The notes under the pieces were generated by a model that did not search any database, was not told where the DNA came from, and saw only the letters and a program-made list of their open reading frames with translations. 64,000 nucleotides of DNA from Leptidea sinapis (taxonomy: Eukaryota > Arthropoda > Insecta > Lepidoptera > Pieridae). Shown here in pieces: positions 13,801 to 22,095 of this stretch (positions are counted from its first letter, which is position 1; each line of letters starts with the position of its first letter). Location of the stretch: NCBI RefSeq assembly GCF_905404315.1, contig NC_066287.1:8184001-8248000 (forward strand), in the 5' to 3' direction. The translations under genes were made by a program, and so were the position numbers.

Positions 13801-15129
13801 GCTGCACGCACGAAAAATGGTCACGTTCCACTTGAGTCGAGCGTGGAAGCGAGAGCGAGGAACAAGCGATAGTGAGACACGATAGCGTTCGGCTTGTGAC
13901 GCATCTTGTTCTTTTATTATTAAAAAAATAGATTCGGTCGGCGAGTGCATAATAATAGGCTATGTTGAAATATTGACAAAAAATTATTATGACTCATATA
14001 AACGATCTTATTAAAACATGTTATTTTATGCCGTTATAACGTAAAATTATTGCCCGTAAACCGACTTTACTGTCAACCAATTTGTTACGAAATATTTGGT
14101 ATTTAAAATGCTTTCAATTTTAAACATGTTTCATATATTGGGAGTGGCAGTACCTTAAAAAAATAATTAATTGCTGCCATTGTAAAATACTCAATTGATT
14201 TAAAGAGGCCGTTGCGGTGTGTGTTGTGATGTTGGCTTATTAAACTCTGTGGGACGCTAGTTTTATATAATTTTTATATAGTTATATAAATAATAATATA
14301 CAATTCTATATACATTTTATGAGCGTAGCAATACTATTGTGATACATCTTTATATACTTTTTGATTGCAATAATGTAACTCAAAGTGGGTTACATTTTTG
14401 CAGTTCTGGTAGAGATCTCATTTTTCTTTAAAATCAACTTAAATAGTTTTTTATAGTTTGTCCATTAAAAACGAACATCGATTCGTTTTGTTTATTAGTT
14501 TAGATACAGATTAATTCTAATAGGTTATGATTTTCCTTAACAACCGGAGATTTTAATATGCCGTTCCATCTCTCTAAGGGGCTATCCATAACTTATGTCA
14601 CACGAATTTCCTTGTCACATTTGTGACAAGTGTAACAACGGCCTTCCCCCTACCAAGTGTAATGTCCATATTTCGCAATTCTATATTTAGAAATTTATGT
14701 AATTGATATATTTAATAGATAATTTTTATTTCCATTTAAATTCTTAGGCATGAAAATTAAAAAATCATAAAAAAATATATTATATTAATTGCAAGTTTTA
14801 AAGTTTAAATTTAGTGCAATAGTACTTAGATATATTACAATAAGTTTCATATTTTGAAAAATTGTGATATCACAAAATTTGGGACGCCCCTCCCCGCCCC
14901 CCCTGTCACACAATGTCACACTAAGTCGACCCCCTCCCTCCCTTTAACCCTCCCTAAGAGTGTTTTGTGTTTTCTAAGCAAACAAACCTCACGATGAAGG
15001 TGTGTAATGTGTGTGTCGCAGGAGGTGGGAGGCGGCGGTAATGCCGGCGACGTGCGCGTGGCGCCGCTGTCGGTGCAGCCCACGCGCAAGGCCGCGCCGG
15101 GCGCCGCCGCCGCACTGCGCCGCTTCTGA
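1669..15129 (+). CDS. ECT2: ECT2/pebble RhoGEF, 3' seven exons (partial gene)
   Basis: Rho guanine-nucleotide exchange factor that activates RhoA at the cell equator in cytokinesis. Exons 1669-1829, 3858-3998, 4517-4646, 5619-5773, 7794-7904, 13073-13222 and 15022-15129 join with matching phases into about 318 residues. The first exon carries the end of the DH domain (HINEDKRKTEGQLQMFD, as in vertebrate ECT2). The next three form the PH domain (SSHRSFVSRCEVVEL, HLVLFLFTD, YRHISLMPLSTVKRVVDIRE, LCRQMANTVCKADA). The sixth has the family's tail motif ALSFNKTPSKLKRAM. The gene ends in a Gly/Ala-rich exon with TGA. The N-terminal BRCT repeats and most of the DH domain lie left of the window. The assignment rests on remembered ECT2 sequence and is strong because five separate exons match in the right order. 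Introns hold SINE, LINE, Tc1 and MITE debris. Confidence 0.93.
1914..2223 (-). repeat. A-tailed SINE-like family, copy 1
   Basis: Minus-strand copy of a roughly 320-bp unit whose sense strand runs from caggatgccg..., through tctcaaggtgac and gaatcctgagcggc, to tcgtctcgtcccttattttc plus A-run. Sister copies are at 5838-6380, 10320-10636, 21240-21480, 33690-33960 and 55828-56085. In an ECT2 intron. Confidence 0.8.
2225..2655. repeat. Unclassified dispersed family B, copy 1
   Basis: Marked by cacggccgctaagcaatctt, tccgcccacacgtaggtata and cttaacatctatcggtcgtc. Other copies: 8765-9100, 22437-22563, 25690-25865 and 56092-56290, each covering different parts. No coding sequence seen. Parts resemble the A-tailed family (gaagtgcgccgtagatag), so it may be composite. 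Confidence 0.65.
2699..3476 (-). pseudogene. Tc1 transposase fragment
   Basis: Starts MPFDANSVARAVALIDERFS at 3476, then a frame change with loss of the second half of the N-terminal HTH. The open frame resumes at RETGSYERRPGQGRKRCTSA and runs through NVMFTDETRICLHGPDG (first Asp), GGSIMIWGGI and LLMQDNARPH (second Asp). It then stops matching after TAYLDTVRI, so the SPDLNPIEH block with the catalytic Glu is absent. Cannot be active. Confidence 0.85.
2770..3778 (-). mobile_element. Tc1-like transposon, truncated
   Basis: One end is at 3778 with TA at 3779-3780 (GGTTAATTGTGCCGCTGAGTG reading toward the end). The transposase runs away from it on the minus strand. The other end is missing: homology stops near 2770, before the catalytic Glu. 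It lies in an ECT2 intron, about 80 bp upstream of the exon at 3858. Confidence 0.75.
3858..3998 (+). CDS. ECT2: ECT2 exon: start of PH domain
   Basis: Acceptor gtgacag ends at 3857 and donor gtgggc starts at 3999. 47 codons, phase 0 to 0. Encodes AHLVSSHRSFVSRCEVVELS and DHLVLFLFTDTMEVCKKRSK, the first beta strands of the PH domain. A Tc1 end lies only about 80 bp upstream. Confidence 0.93.
4517..4646 (+). CDS. ECT2: ECT2 exon: middle of PH domain
   Basis: Acceptor tcatcacag, donor gtaaca. Leaves in phase 1. Encodes a Ser/Thr/Asn-rich loop and then KPYRHISLMPLSTVKRVVDI, matching the ECT2 strand that precedes the DxxNxFAL segment. Confidence 0.92.
5070..5265. repeat. Diverged copy of MITE family F
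   Basis: ttagctgttatagttaaggc, gacaggtcgctatttagcta and aaagttaagacgtcatctaa correspond, reversed, to inner parts of 39209-39524. In an ECT2 intron. Confidence 0.5.
5619..5773 (+). CDS. ECT2: ECT2 exon: C-terminal helix of PH domain
   Basis: Acceptor tcgcacacag, donor gtgagt. The first two bases complete an Asp codon. Encodes CHNVFALMCRS and LRQLCRQMANTVCKADA. The second is nearly the same as the ECT2 PH helix (LCRHVANTICKADA as remembered). Confidence 0.94.
5838..6380 (-). repeat. A-tailed SINE-like family, copy 2 (split)
   Basis: Two halves, 5838-5967 (cctacccattacagtgcagt) and 6233-6380 (ttgcccagtctttctgtcta, catcgtgg-type start), interrupted by the tRNA-derived SINE. It begins about 65 bp after the donor of the ECT2 exon ending at 5773. 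Confidence 0.8.
5968..6232 (+). mobile_element. tRNA-derived SINE nested in another repeat
   Basis: Head with an A-box-like tggttagtgaccctgcc and a B box (ggttggaatccc), then a tRNA-unrelated body and a (att)n tail. It splits a copy of the A-tailed SINE-like family (5838-5967 and 6233-6380), so it is the younger insertion. A second copy lies antisense at 55470-55600. Confidence 0.82.
6755..6898 (+). mobile_element. LINE 3' tail in ECT2 intron
   Basis: Contains ggcaatgagtttcttgctac and ends cttgacctacatgaataaag tgattttgatttgatt, a simple-repeat tail common to lepidopteran non-LTR 3' ends. A related antisense copy is at 19778-19925. Confidence 0.6.
7045..7235. mobile_element. MITE family D, antisense copy
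   Basis: cctcttgctgctagacaacc, tagtgtgcgtgacaagctac and tagaggttaactgtcaactt are the reverse of the 34.2-34.4 kb copy. In an ECT2 intron. Confidence 0.7.
7236..8764. other. ECT2 intron around exon 7794-7904
   Basis: No recognisable element on either side of the exon. AT-rich with short unrelated open stretches. Confidence 0.5.
7794..7904 (+). CDS. ECT2: ECT2 exon: post-PH segment
   Basis: Acceptor gttatgattacag, donor gtaaca. 37 codons, phase 0 to 0. Encodes DKFLACLESHQLDIDTSDLA and a Ser/Lys-rich stretch ending in RTRIK. Weakly conserved, but placed by phase and order between the PH domain and the SFNKTPSK tail. Confidence 0.85.
8765..9100. repeat. Unclassified dispersed family B, copy 2
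   Basis: gcggcgtaccacagtacagt, gcggccgctaagcaatcttg and ctccgcccacacgtaggtat, co-linear with copy 1 but without its last part. In an ECT2 intron. Confidence 0.65.
9101..10319. other. ECT2 intron, nothing recognised
   Basis: Holds a short ttttag-type run near 9130-9160 and a G-rich patch near 10205-10240. No exon or element supported. Confidence 0.5.
10320..10636 (+). repeat. A-tailed SINE-like family, copy 3 (most complete)
   Basis: Sense copy from ctttgcacaggatgccggct through gggcaaatgagacttaacat to cttattttcataaaaaaa. A run of eight A directly follows. Directly upstream of the candidate exon at 10685. Confidence 0.82.
10685..10780 (+). other. Candidate cassette exon in ECT2 intron
   Basis: A GC-rich island (about 10640-10850) in AT-rich intron. 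Between gttgtag and CAG/GTCTGC lies a 96-base open stretch of 32 codons reading LEALAGLGGWLRGAPSAALL and then DTWVLRAHLLPQ. It keeps phase 0, the same as the exons on either side (ends 7904, starts 13073), so inclusion would not shift the frame. The donor is weak, and I know no ECT2 homologue with this insert. It could equally be a captured exon fragment of another gene. Confidence 0.25.
10860..12664. other. ECT2 intron, nothing recognised
   Basis: 1.8 kb of AT-rich DNA without open frames over 60 codons, repeats or clear element ends. Confidence 0.55.
12665..12876. mobile_element. MITE family E, copy 1
   Basis: Inverted arms acaaatgatttaagttttct and the same on the other strand at 12811-12836. 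The right side goes on with gatttccgcaaagtaacgcc. The centre has ccacgtgtagaggcgaaaca. In an ECT2 intron about 200 bp from the exon at 13073. A shortened hairpin copy lies at 34560-34678. Confidence 0.65.
13073..13222 (+). CDS. ECT2: ECT2 exon: basic/Ser-rich tail
   Basis: Acceptor gtgtttcag, donor gtaagt. 50 codons, phase 0 to 0. Encodes VERALSFNKTPSKLKRAMSS followed by SPFGSTSSLTPASQQ. The first part matches the vertebrate ECT2 tail (RAFSFSKTPKRALRRAL as remembered), which is a phosphorylated, membrane-binding region. Confidence 0.9.
13320..13570 (-). repeat. Dispersed 250-bp repeat, pair with 47.4-47.7 kb (antisense)
   Basis: agggcagcctgggactagat, gaatgctgggagagattctt and ccatttgtttccgaagcggt are found reverse-complemented at 47385-47660. 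Probably another non-LTR 3' end. It lies just downstream of the ECT2 exon ending at 13222. Confidence 0.75.
13571..15021. other. ECT2 last intron
   Basis: AT-rich, with a C-rich patch (cgcccctccccgccccccct near 14884) before the terminal exon. No further exon seen. Confidence 0.5.
15022..15129 (+). CDS. ECT2: ECT2 terminal exon and stop
   Basis: Acceptor gtgtgtcgcag, 35 codons, then TGA at 15127-15129. Very GC-rich, encoding a Gly- and Ala-rich end (GGGGNAGDVRVAPLS, APGAAAALRRF). Its composition is unlike the AT-rich flanks, as is usual for lepidopteran coding exons. Confidence 0.87.
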   Translation, partial: EVGGGGNAGDVRVAPLSVQPTRKAAPGAAAALRRF

Positions 15130-15181
15130 CGCACGCACATGCGCACGCGCACGCAACAGACTGTGACTAGTGCCCGGGCTT

Positions 15182-15187
15182 AATAAA
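15182..15187 (+). terminator. ECT2: Polyadenylation signal of ECT2
   Basis: AATAAA 53 bases after the ECT2 stop codon, the first such hexamer downstream. It probably sets a short 3' untranslated region. Confidence 0.6.
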
Positions 15188-15274
15188 CTACCTAGTACTC
15201 AGGTGACAGAGTGCTCGGTGTACGTTAAGGCCTGATAATTGTATTGCCGGCAAACTGTGAACCCGAAATCTTAT

Positions 15275-15408
15275 ACTATGACAGCTGTGAAAAATTAACA
15301 CAAAGTGACATACAAATTGCGAGTGTAAGACGTGGCTTGTCACGCACACTATAGTAACGGTTGTCTAGCAGCAAGAGACTCTATCTAGACGTATAAATTA
15401 TTTAAGCC
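15275..15408. mobile_element. MITE family D, copy downstream of ECT2
   Basis: gcgagtgtaagacgtggctt, cggttgtctagcagcaagag and ctagacgtataaattattta match 34260-34387. Begins about 90 bp past the ECT2 polyadenylation signal. Confidence 0.7.
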
Positions 15409-17204
15409 CGAAATAATGAAAGAGATAAGGCTGCATGCGATGAGAGGGAGGGAGACCGCGAAAAAGACGCCTAGATTTTTTGCCTCAAAGTCTGCGAGTG
15501 GGAAATATTCATACAAATCGTTACAGCCATATTTCAAAGTACAATTTGTATATTGGATGTTTGTATTCATAAACATTTATTTATTTAAATATTTGCTTGC
15601 GTCTTCAGGTCCATGTTTTCACGGGGTTTATAAAGTGTTTTAATTGAACATGTGATACTCGCAAAACACACTAAATGTAAGTGTGTGACTGTATTGATCA
15701 ATTCTGTCCTGCTATCGCTCGATACCCTCACTCTCTCGATACACAGTGTACTCGCTCGTGTCGACGAGACTAAGGTCCGTATTTTCGAAGATGTCCCAAT
15801 ACGTTATCTATAATTAAATCGACAGGGAATATGCACATATTTCTTTCGATTGTGTACACCGCTTTAAAATAATAAACTATTCTTATTAATGGTAAAAATA
15901 AATATATTGCTAACAGCTGCGGACACTAAACGCCTGTCATTTTGTCGCGCTTGATACACATGTACTATGACGTCATAGTTCATAACAGCAAACAGGTTGC
16001 AGTTTTCCGAGAAATTCTCTCCTATCCATACGCCACTTTCGCGTCGCTTTTGAAATATTTGAATTTCCCAAAATGTCTATGCATTTTTTTTAATTAATTT
16101 CCTGCCAACTAAATTATAATAATTCGAAAGTAATATTCTAAAAATGTTTGACTCGTATGTATATACTCTATTGTTGTCACTGTTTTTACAACTGTACATA
16201 AAAGAGACAACAATACGCTTGATCACGGATTACGTGATTCGTGAGACACCTTCTGAAATCTGGACCTTAAAGATTGATAATATGAACGGTATTTACTATC
16301 GCGTTCTTGCTCGAAATACCCGCAATTCTCCACAAAGTAAACTGGTACGTTGTGATGGCCGTTTTGACGAAATTCAACGGGGGCGTTGACTTATGTTAGT
16401 ATCGAAAAAATATTGCCCATGAAGACTATTTTGTACTTTAAAATATATATGTTAATTTAAAAAAAAAACGAGCTAATTAATAATTTCAATTTGTCTAAAC
16501 GGCCGTCATAGTATGGTCTACTTTAGTGCACGGATACCCAAACTATTGTGGACACCTCATTTCCCACCTCCATAGCCAATTATTAAAAAGAATCTAATTT
16601 TTTTCCGAAGAGAAAAAAATATTCTTTACTTGCCGAGTTTTTCATCTTGTGCAAATTTGTGAACGCTTATGTACCTGTTGAGTTTTTTAAAAGTACTACA
16701 ATGATACTATCGATCTTAAAACAATTCTACTAAATATTTATCATTTGGTAACAAGTTATCTTGATAGATTAAAATAAGAACTTGAGTTAGTTAAATTAAT
16801 AGGGATTGATTTTAGACCTCATAGATCCCCAAAATCAGTTTTCGTTTATGCGCAGCCTTGGGAAACAAATGTTGACCCTTAAGGCCTAAGGGGATATCTG
16901 CCACTTTAAGAATCCCTGCTTTAGTACGTGTACAAACAAAACTTTAACTCTTTGGTAACTTGTGACCAAATTACGTCAATTCCGGTTAAACAAAATCACA
17001 TGTATATATAAATAAAAGCTGTACGTAAATGCTTACTTTGAGTAAAAACCATATTTGATATTGTTGAACGTAAATAATTATGATGGGCCGCTATGAGTAC
17101 TTATGTTATTTATTCTTTAATGTAGCTAAGTCAAAAATTTTATTCGAAGCGTTCAAAGTATGCGAGTAAGTTAAGCTACGTAACTTTGAAATATGTAACA
17201 CTTC
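15409..17204. other. Intergenic, ECT2 to SLC6 gene
   Basis: No gene found. An 81-codon open stretch at 16144-16389 has no recognisable domain; its end shares gatggccgttttgac with 55256-55270, so it may be element debris. Confidence 0.5.
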
Positions 17205-17832
17205 GTCCGAGATCTATAGCGCGTACTTAGACTTTGCTAAGACTTTACTTACGTAAAACTTAGTTATGACAAAACGTAAACTTGACTTTTGCATTGGGCT
17301 ATCTTAGCTTAAGGCGACACTAAATGCCAGCGACCTTGACAGATATGGGTTCACGGCTGCCGGCCCACCATCTATGTAACAAAGCCAATATCTTCAAAAT
17401 TCTTAATACTACTAATCTGAATAAATGAACCTACACAAAAAAGTACAAGCTATAAGAATAACTTTTCTGAGAGAAGTACCAAAAAAATGCGTCACGCCTG
17501 CCAAAAAACTTGTTTAACTTCAAAGAAATGTGGTAAATCAAAAAGGCTCGGCATTATTAACTATAACCAACAGCAAGCATTAGCAACCTACAAATAAGAC
17601 TTAAGGATATGTGTAACAGGATTAAGTAGTGTTCATAGCTCGAAATGCTATACTTTCACCACAAAACTTGCCTAAAAACACCATGTTTGCGTGTTTTCTG
17701 CTTACTCTTCGCCTTAAGCTCAGTATAATTTCAGCTGTCAAATGACTTTAAAAACAAATCAAAGATTATGCTAAGCTTACACTCAGTTACGTTTTACGTA
17801 AATCTAAGTATCCCCTATAGATCTCAGCCTTA
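17205..17832. mobile_element. MITE family C, copy 1, with nested insertion
   Basis: Inverted ends (ccgagatctatag at left, ctatagatctcagcc at right) with inner inverted arms (acttacgtaaaactta). It is split at agcTTAAgct by a 409-bp second element (17309-17717). Sister copies are at 29722-29925 and 33400-33645. Confidence 0.78.
17309..17717. mobile_element. TTAA-flanked non-autonomous element, copy 1
   Basis: Begins TTAAGGCGACACTAAATGCC and ends ...CTTACTCTTCGCCTTAA, so a TTAA duplication and GGCGA ends. It is inserted in the centre of MITE family C. A second copy (59568-60014) has the same limits. TTAA targets point to piggyBac-type transposition, but the ends are short. Confidence 0.75.
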
Positions 17833-19058
17833 AACTTCAATGTTAAGCAAATTGATCAATACAATTCGATATACTGTAAAATATTATACATTAACAAAAA
17901 ATCTGACCATTGCCTCTTAAGATATTCTTACTTGAATTGTGTACTGTTATAACTGGAATTGTTATTTACTGTACAACGCGTTGTTGTGTAGTAACATAAT
18001 GAGCTCAAAATATATCTGTACCCCTTAAATAGCGTATTTAAATATTTTATGTTTATTTAATGTATCAATTTCATGTAATAGAATGTGCCATGAGTGATTG
18101 TAATAAATCGTCATAATTTTTTCCAAACAACGAATAGTTTGTCAATACTATACCATATTAATCTATATATATATAAAAGAGAATGTATGTTTGTATGTTC
18201 CCTAATAACTACTAAACTATTCGACCGATCTCAATGAGATCTTTTGTAAAAGATTCGTTGACGCTCAAGGAAGGTTTACATATATAATTTATATGGCAGC
18301 TAGTAATAGATATCACTGATAAAATATTGATTATAACTGGCATATACAGTTATATAGTTGTACATATAGAACCAATTTATAAAGTGCCAAGTAATTATAA
18401 CTACAACGATATTCCAAGTCAATAGAGTATATAAGCTAAAATTGCGTATCTTATATTTATTGCTCTCGAAGCCCCATATTTGTATCTATCTATATTACAT
18501 AACATTATTCGGTCAATAGGACAGTGGAATTGTAGTACCTAATAGTTACTTTATGCCAACTGTTCTTGTTAGCTGTACTATTGACTCAGCTTGTACTATC
18601 AAATGGCTCTAGTCATAGTTACCTGTAGTAAAGCAGCTGTCATATTATTATACATTAGATTAAGGCGGGAATACACATGAATGATAGTCAATGACATACA
18701 TTCAAAAGAGTTTGTATGAATGGCGTGGCTTAATCGCGTGGTAATTTCATCCGCCTCCATACCAACTGAAAGATATAGCAAGCACACAAAACCGTTCAAA
18801 AGAATTAGAAGAAAAAAAAATGCGCACAATTTGATTAACCGAGTAAAACGGTATTCTGATAAAATTTTAGTAAAATACAGAAGTAATCTAACTTAAAATT
18901 AAATTGAAATATTCTTGTTTAGTTTTAAAACGATGAAAACGCCGCGCAAAGTTCTGGTTCTATTTTTAAAAAGAATATTTATTTTAAACTGTGTTTCTGC
19001 TGTTGTAATATTTTAGAATAGATAATAATATATTTAAAAACAGACCTGTCATCAACCA
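17833..19058. other. Intergenic between MITEs
   Basis: Apart from the Helitron-like piece at 18160-18480, AT-rich with nothing recognised. Confidence 0.5.
18160..18480 (+). mobile_element. Helitron-like fragment
   Basis: Starts tctatatatatataaaaga with gaatgtatgtttgtatgttc and aactattcgaccgatctcaa, the usual 5' part of lepidopteran Helitrons. No CTAG-ending hairpin was found, so only a 5' piece is claimed and the right limit is approximate. Confidence 0.55.
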
Positions 19059-19066
19059 TTGTCAGT

Positions 19067-19440
19067 CACAGACGAGTAAAAAAAGGACTCCGCACCGTGA
19101 TATTAGCAAGTGAAGCACCGTTATGCTTAGTTAATGCCGATTAGCTTAGGGGATAATAGTTATACAATTTTTTCTCCCTTAAATAATCATATATGGCCAC
19201 AAATACTTATATAGTATCGTTTCTACACTTTTTCACAACGTACGACGGCATTTTTAAAATATTTTGTTGAGACGCAAACTGATCTGTCAAAGACAATGAC
19301 AATTCTCATAATGGCCGCCTATTGGCCTGTAGTAGTGTAATTGTGTGCGTGAGGCTGTATATTTACACGTTAATCGGCTTGTTTTGGTGCTACACTGTTA
19401 TGTAATGTGACACAGAGTCCTTATTTTTTACTAGTCCGTG
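19067..19440. mobile_element. hAT-type MITE with perfect 8-bp target duplication
   Basis: 374 bp. Ends CACAGACGAGTAAAAAAAGG and, on the other strand, CACGGACTAGTAAAAAATAA. Flanked on both sides by ttgtcagt (19059-19066, 19441-19448). No ORF. The perfect duplication suggests a fairly recent insertion. Intergenic. Confidence 0.87.
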
Positions 19441-19777
19441 TTGTCAGTGAGAAATGTGAGAAAATATTAAGATTTTTATTTCATATCATTAAATTGTCGT
19501 TAAAGGACTACATTTATAACGACTAACAGCTAAGTTGATGGTATTCTCAAGTTATTACTTATGTCCTTTATATAATATTGGCTATACAAGGCATTGTCCG
19601 TCTATTTCAGTATTTTAAGTGAGTAACTTATTTATTGCCAAAAAAGCTACAACTATAATTATTTTTAATCAGATTTTTTAAACATCTTATTTGACACATT
19701 GATGAAATGTTATTGCCAATTGAATGAAAATAATATATGTAAATACGTGTCTAAATACTTATGTCAATATTCTATTA

Positions 19778-19925
19778 ATCAAATCAAATCAGTCTAATTC
19801 AAATTATACCAAAAAATTACACTTATGAATGTCAAATGTTTTACCATTTACCACAACTTTCGTATAAGATTGAGCTGTAATAAAGTGATGTGGTAAGAAG
19901 CTCATTGCCGCTCTAATAAACCAGT
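19778..19925 (-). mobile_element. LINE 3' tail, antisense, intergenic
   Basis: aatcaaatcaaatcagtcta ... ttacacttatgaatgtcaaa ... gaagctcattgccgctc, the reverse of the tail type seen at 6755-6898. Confidence 0.55.
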
Positions 19926-20178
19926 ATTAAGGCTTTGACGATGTTATGTTTTCCTCTCGCAAATCCTTATATATTCTTCATCAATTCATATCATATCTCA
20001 TCATCAGATCTTTAAACGACAATGGCATATCTAGGCATCGAATAGATATAGTTCTGATAGTTGTAGAGCTGAATCACTGCAAACTACAAAACTAGCACCA
20101 ATCCTAAAAAGTTTAGTAGCGCTCGGGTTCAACTTATAGCGTGTTACAATTGAACAAATAATAAAAAACAGAAAATAG

Positions 20179-20499
20179 TAGTGATGGGCCGAATGTGGTT
20201 TGAACCGAATACGAACTTCGGCCGAACATTCGGTAAAAATCAAAAATTCAGTCGCTCTCCGCGCACCCCCGCGTGAGACTTCGCTAACATCTTCATGATG
20301 CGTGCTTTTTGTTTACATATTACGTATTTTTAGGTGTTTTAACGAGGATTAATATGAGAAATATTAATATTTTCTTGTTGCAAGTGTTTTAAGCCCTTTA
20401 GGGCTATTATTTAACAGATACGACAGAGTTTTGGTTCTATTATTTATGTTTAGTTTTCTCTTGAATTTCGGCCGAATGGCGAAGTTCGGCCCATCCCTA
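20179..20499. mobile_element. hAT-like non-autonomous element
   Basis: Ends TAGTGATGGGCCGAAT and, on the other strand, TAGGGATGGGCCGAAC. Inner repeats of ttcggccgaa near both ends. The 8-bp flanks agree at 5 of 8 positions. No ORF. Confidence 0.68.
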
Positions 20500-21218
20500 C
20501 ACAATAACTATTTGTCGTTAAATGGGCTTTTTTAGCGTGTACTCTGATTTTAATGTTCGGCTATTCATTATGCTATCTTAAGATTGTTTAATGTATATGA
20601 ATCAAGGCTCGATGTTGAAGCAAGGGGGGGGGTATTGGCAATTATATCATTAATATTTATTACTAATATTTATTTAATTATACGCTGTGAACGTTTCGGC
20701 GAGGCCGGAACTTCGTGGAAAGGTGTGCCTTTTGTAAATGCAGGTTTTGATCGATCGAATTGTTATTTGATAGTATTACGTTGCATAGATTTATATTTCC
20801 AGTGATTATGAATCGAATAATTTAAATGAACTCAAATGATATTGTACTGGTGCGAAACCAAAAACTTGGTGGTAAACTTATTTATGTTGCATTCATTTTG
20901 AATTGTAATTATTTCAAGAATAATTTTTTTGCAACGATTATTTCATAGTATCCTAGTGAAGCGGCAGTTGAAACTGCGTAAATTATAGTGTATAAATTGA
21001 ATTTACGTAGTTTCCAACGGTTCTGTCTAATTAAGTTTTATTATAACGTGTTGAATAATTTGTAAATATTGTGATATTTTAATTGTTAATAAGCATTGTA
21101 GGTTATAGTGTAGTGGTTGTACTTGCTCGCCATCGTTGTGTCTGTTGCACATTCATTGTAAAGCGTTCCTAGAAATTGCCTTGTTGCTTATTTAACGCGA
21201 GTCGTCATGTGCTAGAAT
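20500..21218. other. Intergenic, 3' of SLC6 gene
   Basis: AT-rich. A 73-codon open stretch at 20584-20805 shows no domain. Nothing recognised. Confidence 0.5.
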
Positions 21219-21716
21219 CAGTGCCGGATTAAGCAATAAGCAAGGCTCCTTTGCACAGGATGCCTGTGCCAGGATTTCTGTCGTGATGCAGTAATGTGTA
21301 AGCATTATTGTGTTTCGGTCTGAAAGCTAGTGAAATTACTGTGCAAATGAGACTAACATCTTATGTCTCACGACCCCGAGAGTAGTGCCGCTCAGAATGT
21401 TTGGGTTTTTCAAGAATCAGGAACGTGAACGTCCTGCTCGTCTTGTCTCTTATTGTCATAAAAAAAAGCAGCGCGGGGCCCTTTGCATCTTCTTTCGAAG
21501 AGCCCTCTATCTATATTGGAAATAGTCTGTTACCGAGTGTCTGACGTGTATAGTTTTATGAAAATTTGTAAACGTGTCACGTGTTTGTGACATCAAGTAA
21601 ATTCAATATACCACATATTAGTAATAAGTTTCATTCAATAAGTTACGCTCAGGCAGAGAAGATCGCGTGGGGCCCGTAGCATTTGCTACTCTTCCTACGT
21701 GGTTAGTCCGGCACTG
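21219..21716. mobile_element. hAT-like non-autonomous element carrying a SINE-like copy
   Basis: Ends CAGTGCCGGATTAAGC and, on the other strand, CAGTGCCGGACTAACC. Flanks gctagaat / actagcgt share 5 of 8 bases. The A-tailed family copy at 21240-21480 lies inside. It ends about 215 bp from the stop codon of the SLC6 gene. Confidence 0.7.
21240..21480 (+). repeat. A-tailed SINE-like family, copy 4 (deleted)
   Basis: Carries ctcctttgcacaggatgcct, gtgaaattactgtgcaaatg and tcttgtctcttattgtcata, with internal deletions. It lies inside the hAT-like element 21219-21716. Confidence 0.75.
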
Positions 21717-21896
21717 ACTAGCGTCCGTGGTCTGTGACCGATACAGTTTGTAAATAGCGCGGCAAGTCGACAGTGTATAAATCAAATGCCCTCGAATCCT
21801 CCGCCAGCTCAAAAGCGACAAGTGCGTCGTTATTGATCCGCATTACTTCATTGTACAAAGATCTTATATTTATGTTTAATGATTGAAAAATAAAGG

Positions 21897-21902
21897 TTTA
21901 TT
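21897..21902 (-). terminator. Polyadenylation signal of the SLC6-like gene
   Basis: AATAAA on the minus strand (TTTATT as written), about 29 bases past the stop codon, giving a very short 3' untranslated region. Confidence 0.6.
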
Positions 21903-21930
21903 TTGATGTGATTTGTTTAATTAATCCTCG

Positions 21931-22095
21931 CTATGTCCGGTTACGTTGCGCCCTCTTGTAGCACTTGTAGGCATTGTGAGCGGCCTTCAGCGGCACGCTC
22001 AGTAGCACGGCGACCAACGGCACCAGTGCTGCCACCACGAACACCTGCGGCATCTCGGCGAAGCTCAGCGCTATGGCCTTTAGCACCAACGCTAT
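21931..22095 (-). CDS. SLC6-like exon 14: TM12 and C-terminus
   Basis: Acceptor ttccag, 54 codons, stop TAG at 21933-21931. Encodes IALVLKAIALSFAEMPQVFV, a second membrane segment and a short basic tail (YKCYKRAQRNRT), as in SLC6 cytosolic C-termini. Confidence 0.84.
   Translation of the reverse strand: MALVLKAIALSFAEMPQVFVVAALVPLVAVLLSVPLKAAHNAYKCYKRAQRNRT

Noticed and set aside
16144..16389. 81-codon plus-strand open frame
   Set aside because: Hydrophobic start and no recognisable domain; no splice partners; may be element debris.
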